The position numbers and the translations under genes were made by a program. Positions 5,048 through 9,482 of a stretch of 9,482 bases of DNA are shown piece after piece. Numbering within the stretch: the stretch's first letter is position 1; every line of letters begins with the position of its first letter. A model generated the notes under the pieces. That model was not told the DNA's origin. It did no database searches and worked only from the letters and a program-made list of their open reading frames with translations. The DNA is from Oscillospiraceae bacterium (GTDB lineage: Bacteria > Bacillota > Clostridia > Oscillospirales > Acutalibacteraceae), in assembly GCA_029012165.1 (NCBI GenBank), contig JAQXLO010000180.1:1-9482 (forward strand), given 5' to 3'.

Positions 5048-8000
5048 ATGCTATATAAGAAAAACAACGCCAAATCGCTGGACAAGGAACTGTTCAAAAA
5101 TCCGACCTGCGAATACAGAGGCACGCCCTTTTGGGCATGGAACTGCAAGCTGGAGCAGGAGGAATTGGAGCGGCAGATCGACGTCCTGCGGGAGATGGGC
5201 TTCGGCGGATTCCATATGCATGTGCGCACAGGCATGGACACGCCGTACCTGAGCGACGAATACATGAGCCTGATCCGTGCCTGCGTGGACAAGGCGGAGC
5301 GGGACAAGATGCTTGCGTGGCTGTACGACGAGGATCGCTGGCCGTCGGGCGCCGCAGGCGGCATCGTCACCAAGGATGTGCAGTACCGGATGCGCTATCT
5401 GCGCTTTACGCCCTTTCCCTATGCGGACGAGGAGCGCACCGCCATGGAAAACGGCGGCAGGGGCAGCGGAAACTTGCTCGCCTGCTTTGACGTGACGCTG
5501 GACAGCAAGGGATTCCTTGCATCCTACAGGCAGATCGGCGAAGCGGATGCGGCGCAGGGCGAGAAGTGGTACGCCTATGTGGAGACCGAGGAGCCCTGCG
5601 GCTGGTACAATAACCAATCCTATATCAACACCCTCGACAAAAGGGCGATGGATCGCTTCATCGAGGTCACTTATGAGCGCTACAACGGCACCATTGCCGA
5701 TGCTTTCGACAAAACGGTGCCTGCCATTTTTACCGATGAACCCCAGTTTTGGCGCAAGGGCACGCTGCAATATGCGGCGGAAAAGAAGGATGTCCTGCTG
5801 CCATGGACGGAGGATCTGCCCGAGACTTTCCATAAGGCTTACGACGAGGATCTGGTGGCGGGACTGCCGGAGCTGTTCTGGGATCTGCCGCAGGAGCGCC
5901 GCTCCCTGATCCGCTACCATTACCACGACCATGTCTGCACCCGCTTCACCGAGGCCTTTGCGGACAACTGCGGCAAGTGGTGCAGGGAGCACAACATCAA
6001 GCTGACCGGGCACATGATGGAGGAGGACAGCCTGTACAGCCAGACGGCGGCGCTGGGCGAAGCGATGCGTGCGTACCGGGGGTTTGATCTGCCGGGCATT
6101 GATATGCTCTGCGCCCGGTTTGAGTACTCCACCGCCAAGCAGACCCAGTCTGCCGTGCATCAGTTCGGATGCGAGGGAATGCTCAGCGAGCTGTACGGCG
6201 TGACGAACTGGGATTTCGATTTCCGTGGACATAAACTGCACGGCGACTGGCAGGCGGCGCTGGGCGTGACGGTGCGGGTGCCGCATCTGTCCTGGGTCTC
6301 CATGGCGGGCGAAGCCAAGCGAGACTATCCCGCTTCCATCAACTATCAGTCCCCGTGGTGGCAGAAATATAGCAGCATCGAGGATCATTTTTCCCGTGTG
6401 AATACGGCAATGACCCGGGGAAAGCCCGTGGTCAAGGTGGGTATGATCCACCCGGTGGAAAGCTATTGGCTGCACTGGGGTCCTGCGGAGCAGACGGCGC
6501 TGGTGCGGGACGAGATGGACGAGATCTTCCATAACATCACCAAGTGGCTGTTGTTCGGCAGTGTGGATTTTGACTATATCAGCGAGTCCCTGCTTCCCGA
6601 GCAGTGTGCCGCAGGCGGTGCGCCGCTGCAGGTGGGGGAGATGGCGTATGACGTGATCTTGGTGCCGAACTGCGAGACACTGCGCTCCACCACGCTGGAA
6701 AGGCTGGAAGATTTCCGCAAGGCGGGCGGCAAGCTTGTGTTCGTGGGCAGTGCGCCCACACTGGAAAACGCCGTACCCTCCGAGCGGGGCAAGGCGCTGT
6801 ACGCCATCAGTGAACACGCTTCCATCAGCCGCAGTGATGTTCTGCGTGCGGTGGAGTGCGCACGGGTGGTGGAACTGCGCAGCCAAAAGGGCAGCCTGAC
6901 GCAAAACCTGCTGCACCAGCTGCGCCGGGACGGGGACGGCTTGTGGCTGTTTGTTGCCCACGGCGAAGAGCCGTACAACAAGGACCTTTCCCGGTATGAC
7001 GATGTACATATGCGCATCCGGGGCTGCTGGAAGCCCACGGTATACAATACCCTGACGGGGGAGACGGAAGAGATCTCCTATCAAACAGACGGCGAGAGCA
7101 CCGTAGTCCTTGCCCGTATGTTCGACTACGACAGCCTGCTGCTGCGATTGGAGCCGGGCAAGGCGGGCGATGGCTGCACGGTGCCGTTTACGCAAGTCTG
7201 TCCCACGGGCAAGCGTGCGCAGCTTCCGGCGCTGGTGCCCTATACGCTTTCCGAGCCGAACGCACTGCTTTTGGACAAGGCGGAGTATGCGTTGGACGAT
7301 GCGCCGTGGAGCGAAGAAACGGAGATTTTGCGTCTGGACAACGTCTGCCGTCACGCCATCGGCTGGCCGACCCGGAAAGAAAATACGGCACAGCCGTGGG
7401 TCGTGCCGAAGGAGCCGGCGGTGCACACGCTGCATCTGCGCTATACGATTCACAGTGACATCGACTGCGCCGGCGTATCGCTGGCCATTGAGGATGCCGA
7501 AACGCTGCAAATCACCTTCAACGGCGAAGCGGTACCGAACACGGTCACCGGCTGGTATGTGGACAAGTCCATCGACACCGTGGCACTGCCGGCACTGCGC
7601 CGGGGCGAGAATATCCTGACGGTGGATATTCCCTTCGGCAAGCGCACCAATGTGGAGTGGGCGTATCTGCTGGGCGATTTCGGGGTACGGGTGACGGGCA
7701 GACTTTGCACCGTCGTGGAAAAAGCGCAGAAGCTGGCGTTCGGCAGTATCACCGAGCAGGGACTGCCCTTCTACGGCGGCAACGTGACCTATCATCTGTC
7801 CATTGAGACGGACGGCGGCGCAGTGACGCTGAAGGCGCCCCATTACCGTGGTGCGCTGATGGGTATCCGTCTGGACGGCGGCGAAGAGCAGGCGCTGATT
7901 TACCCGCCCTATCACTGTTCCCTCGGTGCCCCCGCAAAGGGAGAACACACCATCGACCTCACGCTCTACGGACACCGCCGCAACGGTTTCGGCCCGGTGC

Positions 8001-8128
8001 ATCTTGCGGACTTGAACGAGAGATGGATCGGTCCCGGCGCATGGAGAAGCGAGGATGATGAATGGACGGAGGAATACCGCATCTGCGAGGAAGGCATCCT
8101 GACATCCCCCATCATCACGGAAAATTGA
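5048..8128 (+). CDS. GH106-like glycoside hydrolase (alpha-L-rhamnosidase family), cytoplasmic
   Basis: Large enzyme of 1026 residues, the usual size for GH106-type proteins, which remove alpha-L-rhamnose from plant glycans and glycosides. The N-terminal half is a TIM-barrel-like catalytic region with GTPFWAWN (25-32), GFGGFHMHVRTG (51-62), YDEDRWPSGAAGG (93-105), FTDEPQF (228-234), TGHMMEED (320-327) and SELYG (380-384). E231, E325/E326 and E381 are candidate catalytic or metal-binding acids; I cannot assign roles. A glutamine-amidotransferase-like alpha/beta region may span about 530-620 (YDVILVPN, GGKLVFVG). A beta-sandwich with GH2 sugar-binding character lies near 790-880 (ITFNGEAV, GENILTVDIP, LLGDFGVRV), and another beta-rich region ends the protein. 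There is no signal peptide, so it should act inside the cell on imported oligosaccharides. AAGGAG seven bases before the ATG supports the start. GC content and codon bias look higher than in the genes to its left. Exact substrate is open; related subfamilies are uncharacterised. Confidence 0.82.
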   Translation: MLYKKNNAKSLDKELFKNPTCEYRGTPFWAWNCKLEQEELERQIDVLREMGFGGFHMHVRTGMDTPYLSDEYMSLIRACVDKAERDKMLAWLYDEDRWPSGAAGGIVTKDVQYRMRYLRFTPFPYADEERTAMENGGRGSGNLLACFDVTLDSKGFLASYRQIGEADAAQGEKWYAYVETEEPCGWYNNQSYINTLDKRAMDRFIEVTYERYNGTIADAFDKTVPAIFTDEPQFWRKGTLQYAAEKKDVLLPWTEDLPETFHKAYDEDLVAGLPELFWDLPQERRSLIRYHYHDHVCTRFTEAFADNCGKWCREHNIKLTGHMMEEDSLYSQTAALGEAMRAYRGFDLPGIDMLCARFEYSTAKQTQSAVHQFGCEGMLSELYGVTNWDFDFRGHKLHGDWQAALGVTVRVPHLSWVSMAGEAKRDYPASINYQSPWWQKYSSIEDHFSRVNTAMTRGKPVVKVGMIHPVESYWLHWGPAEQTALVRDEMDEIFHNITKWLLFGSVDFDYISESLLPEQCAAGGAPLQVGEMAYDVILVPNCETLRSTTLERLEDFRKAGGKLVFVGSAPTLENAVPSERGKALYAISEHASISRSDVLRAVECARVVELRSQKGSLTQNLLHQLRRDGDGLWLFVAHGEEPYNKDLSRYDDVHMRIRGCWKPTVYNTLTGETEEISYQTDGESTVVLARMFDYDSLLLRLEPGKAGDGCTVPFTQVCPTGKRAQLPALVPYTLSEPNALLLDKAEYALDDAPWSEETEILRLDNVCRHAIGWPTRKENTAQPWVVPKEPAVHTLHLRYTIHSDIDCAGVSLAIEDAETLQITFNGEAVPNTVTGWYVDKSIDTVALPALRRGENILTVDIPFGKRTNVEWAYLLGDFGVRVTGRLCTVVEKAQKLAFGSITEQGLPFYGGNVTYHLSIETDGGAVTLKAPHYRGALMGIRLDGGEEQALIYPPYHCSLGAPAKGEHTIDLTLYGHRRNGFGPVHLADLNERWIGPGAWRSEDDEWTEEYRICEEGILTSPIITEN

Positions 8129-8141
8129 CGGGCGGCAGAAT

Positions 8142-8179
8142 GTGAACCGACTGTGAAAAAGCCGAAAAAATACGGTGAA
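8142..8179 (+). repeat. Helically phased GTGAA direct repeats upstream of the fucO promoter
   Basis: GTGAA occurs at 8142, 8153 and 8175, offsets of 11 and 22 bases, so all copies lie on the same face of the helix. The first two extend to TGTGAA. The block ends six bases before the -35 box (8185), a place where activators often bind. Short repeats in a 115-base gap can arise by chance. Confidence 0.3.
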
Positions 8180-8199
8180 ATGAATTGACTTTTTTCGGC
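8161..8199. repeat. Perfect 10-bp inverted repeat overlapping the fucO -35 region
   Basis: GCCGAAAAAA (8161-8170) and TTTTTTCGGC (8190-8199) are exact reverse complements separated by 19 bases. The right arm takes in the last base of the -35 hexamer and the start of the spacer, so a bound protein would affect RNA polymerase. It is unlikely to be a terminator: the GC pairs lie at the outer ends of the stem, the A:T pairs face the loop, and no T-tract follows. Operator is the better reading. Confidence 0.5.
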
Positions 8200-8213
8200 A
8201 ATAATGCGATAAT
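8185..8213 (+). promoter_or_regulatory. Promoter of fucO
   Basis: TTGACT (8185-8190, five of six) and GATAAT (8208-8213, five of six) are spaced by exactly 17 bases. Transcription would begin near 8220, leaving a leader of about 24 bases that contains the strong GGGAGGT ribosome site at 8230-8236, seven bases before the ATG. fucO can thus be expressed separately from the hydrolase gene. Confidence 0.68.
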
Positions 8214-8243
8214 GAACCCATAAAATAAAGGGAGGTAATCACC

Positions 8244-9392
8244 ATGGCAAACCGTATCGTTCTCAACACAATTTCCTACCACGGCAAGGGCGCAATCGCA
8301 GAGATCCCCGGAATCCTTGCCGGTAAAGGCTGCACCAAAGCATTTGTCTGCTCTGACCCCGACCTGATCCGTTTCGGCGTCACCAAGAAGGTCACGGACA
8401 TTTTGGATGCAGCGAATATTGCATACACCGTTTTCTCCGAAATCAAGCCCAACCCCACCATTGAAAACGTGCAGAGCGGCGTTGCCGCCTTTAAGGACAG
8501 CGGCGCCGACAGCATCATCGCCATCGGCGGTGGTTCCTCCATGGATACCGCCAAGGCCGTGGGCATCATTGCGCAGAACCCCGAGTTTGCCGATGTGCGC
8601 AGTCTGGAGGGTGTGGCGCCCACGAAGAATCATGCCACCTTCACCATCGCTGTGCCCACCACGGCCGGTACGGCGGCAGAGGTGACCATCAACTATGTGA
8701 TCACCGACGCAGAAAAGAAGCGCAAGTTCGTCTGCGTGGACACTAACGACATTCCCGAGATCGCCGTGGTCGATCCCGACATGATGGCCAGTATGCCCAA
8801 GGGTCTGACGGCCGCCACGGGCATGGATGCCCTGACCCATGCCATCGAGGGCTACATCACCAAGGGCGCATGGCAGATGACCGATATGTTCCATCTGGAG
8901 GCGATCCGCCTGATCTCCAAGCACCTGCGCGGTGCTGTCGCCAATACCGACGAGGGTCGTGAGGGTATGGCTCTGGCGCAATATGTCGCCGGTATGGGCT
9001 TCTCCAATGTGGGTCTGGGCATCGTACACTCCATGGCGCACTCTCTGGGCGCTGTGTATGACACGCCCCACGGCGTTGCCAACGCAATCCTCCTGCCCAC
9101 CGTGATGGAATACAATGCCGATTGCACCGGCGAAAAGTACCGGGAGATCGCCCGAGCCATGGGCGTGGAAGGCGTGGATGGCATGAGCCAAGAGGAATAC
9201 CGCAAGGCCGCCTGTGACGCCGTCAAACAGCTGAGTCTCGATGTGGGCATCCCCGCTGACCTCAAGGAAATCGCCAAGGAAGAGGACGTGCAGTTCCTGT
9301 CCGAGTCCGCCTATGCGGATGCCTGCCGTCCCGGAAACCCCAAGGACACCAGCGTGGAGGACATTGCCGCCCTCTACCGCAGCCTGATGTAA
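8244..9392 (+). CDS. fucO: Lactaldehyde reductase / L-1,2-propanediol oxidoreductase (iron-dependent, group III ADH)
   Basis: FucO reduces L-lactaldehyde to L-1,2-propanediol with NADH in the cytoplasm, the redox-balancing step when fucose or rhamnose is fermented. The protein has 382 residues, one fewer than E. coli FucO as I recall it, and aligns with it end to end, with long identical runs such as NPEFADVRSLEG (112-123), PTTAGTAAEVTINYVITD (138-155), DALTHAIEGYIT (195-206), QYVAGMGFSNVGLG (246-259) and TPHGVANAILLP (274-285). The NAD-binding loop is GGGSSMD (95-101). D38 corresponds to E. coli D39, which favours NAD over NADP. The iron ligands D195, H199, H262 and H276 match D196, H200, H263 and H277. 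All key residues are intact. It follows the GH106-like gene by 115 bases but has its own promoter, and a strong terminator follows. A relaxed role as a general aldehyde or propanediol/butanol-type dehydrogenase is the main alternative. Confidence 0.93.
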   Translation: MANRIVLNTISYHGKGAIAEIPGILAGKGCTKAFVCSDPDLIRFGVTKKVTDILDAANIAYTVFSEIKPNPTIENVQSGVAAFKDSGADSIIAIGGGSSMDTAKAVGIIAQNPEFADVRSLEGVAPTKNHATFTIAVPTTAGTAAEVTINYVITDAEKKRKFVCVDTNDIPEIAVVDPDMMASMPKGLTAATGMDALTHAIEGYITKGAWQMTDMFHLEAIRLISKHLRGAVANTDEGREGMALAQYVAGMGFSNVGLGIVHSMAHSLGAVYDTPHGVANAILLPTVMEYNADCTGEKYREIARAMGVEGVDGMSQEEYRKAACDAVKQLSLDVGIPADLKEIAKEEDVQFLSESAYADACRPGNPKDTSVEDIAALYRSLM

Positions 9393-9406
9393 ACAGAACC
9401 AACGAC

Positions 9407-9440
9407 AACGACCGCACTGCTTCGGCAGTGCGGTCGTTTT
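9407..9440 (+). terminator. Intrinsic terminator after fucO
   Basis: CGACCGCACTGC (9409-9420), a TTCG tetraloop (9421-9424), then GCAGTGCGGTCG (9425-9436): a perfect 12-bp GC-rich stem closed by C(UUCG)G, followed by TTTT, with two further A-T pairs at the base. It begins 15 bases after the stop codon. The four-base T-tract is short but the stem is very stable. Confidence 0.92.
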
Positions 9441-9482
9441 AACTCTCTTCACGGAAAATAGTGGGATTTGTGCCGGTCACCG

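Noticed and set aside
5044..5058. Four-codon leader ORF (MYAI, stop) overlapping the hydrolase start
   Set aside because: It begins four bases before the real ATG and shares the same ribosome site, but the main ATG has the better spacing and there is no sign of an attenuation structure.
8161..8199. Rho-independent terminator for the hydrolase gene
   Set aside because: The hairpin has A:T pairs next to a 19-base loop and no T-run after the right arm, so it lacks terminator geometry. Treated as an operator-like inverted repeat.
5051..8269. A 1072-codon open frame antisense to the whole GH106-like gene
   Set aside because: It mirrors a GC-rich gene with strong codon bias, encodes a low-complexity Arg/His/Gln-rich product without recognisable domains, and would run across the fucO ribosome site and promoter. 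The sense frame carries clear family motifs.
8115..9452. A 445-codon open frame antisense to fucO
   Set aside because: Same shadow effect: Gly/His/Asp-rich product, no motif, and its start would lie beyond the fucO terminator hairpin. The sense product is near-certain FucO.
1..9482. Prophage or mobile-element origin suggested by the Mor-type regulator
   Set aside because: No integrase, transposase, capsid, portal, attachment site or terminal repeat was found. Chromosomal Mor-like regulators are common in Firmicutes.

Overview
The window looks like chromosomal DNA from a Gram-positive Clostridia-type bacterium, plausibly an Oscillospiraceae/Ruminococcaceae gut commensal. The basis is purine-rich Shine-Dalgarno sites, lipobox lipoproteins, short intergenic gaps and a moderate-to-high GC content, with the right half visibly more GC-rich than the left. 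No rRNA, tRNA, CRISPR array, transposase or integrase was seen. The genus cannot be fixed from the sequence alone.

Left part (about 1-3470, minus strand). A tightly packed operon is read right to left. It encodes a small Mor-type helix-turn-helix regulator (3114-3401), a four-helix membrane protein with a long coiled coil and SHOCT-like tail (2110-3117), a lipoprotein with a TPR-like hairpin, an unassigned central domain and an SH3b domain (950-2092), a second lipoprotein with the same N-terminal module but a discoidin/NADase-type glycan-binding-like C-terminus (74-889), and the first codons of another gene leaving the window (1-32). The first two junctions are very tight: an ATGA overlap, then a 17-base gap. 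Both lipoproteins appear to start at GTG codons. A promoter (TATACA-N17-TATAAT) lies at 3440-3468, and its -35 box sits inside an imperfect palindrome at 3458-3481. The set reads as an uncharacterised cell-envelope or surface system under a dedicated regulator.

Middle (3520-4957, plus strand). A divergent promoter (TTGTAA-N17-TATAAT) drives a DUF389 membrane protein with a long C-terminal soluble, coiled-coil-containing domain. The -35 boxes of the two divergent promoters are about 55 bp apart, so regulation could be shared.

Right part (4980-9440, plus strand). A very large GH106-like glycoside hydrolase without signal peptide (5048-8128) is followed by fucO, an iron-dependent lactaldehyde reductase (8244-9392). 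fucO has its own strong promoter, an inverted repeat and phased GTGAA repeats upstream, and a textbook UUCG-loop terminator. GH106 is the alpha-L-rhamnosidase family, and FucO reduces the L-lactaldehyde produced when rhamnose or fucose is catabolised. The pair therefore suggests deoxyhexose release and disposal, although fucO can evidently be transcribed on its own.
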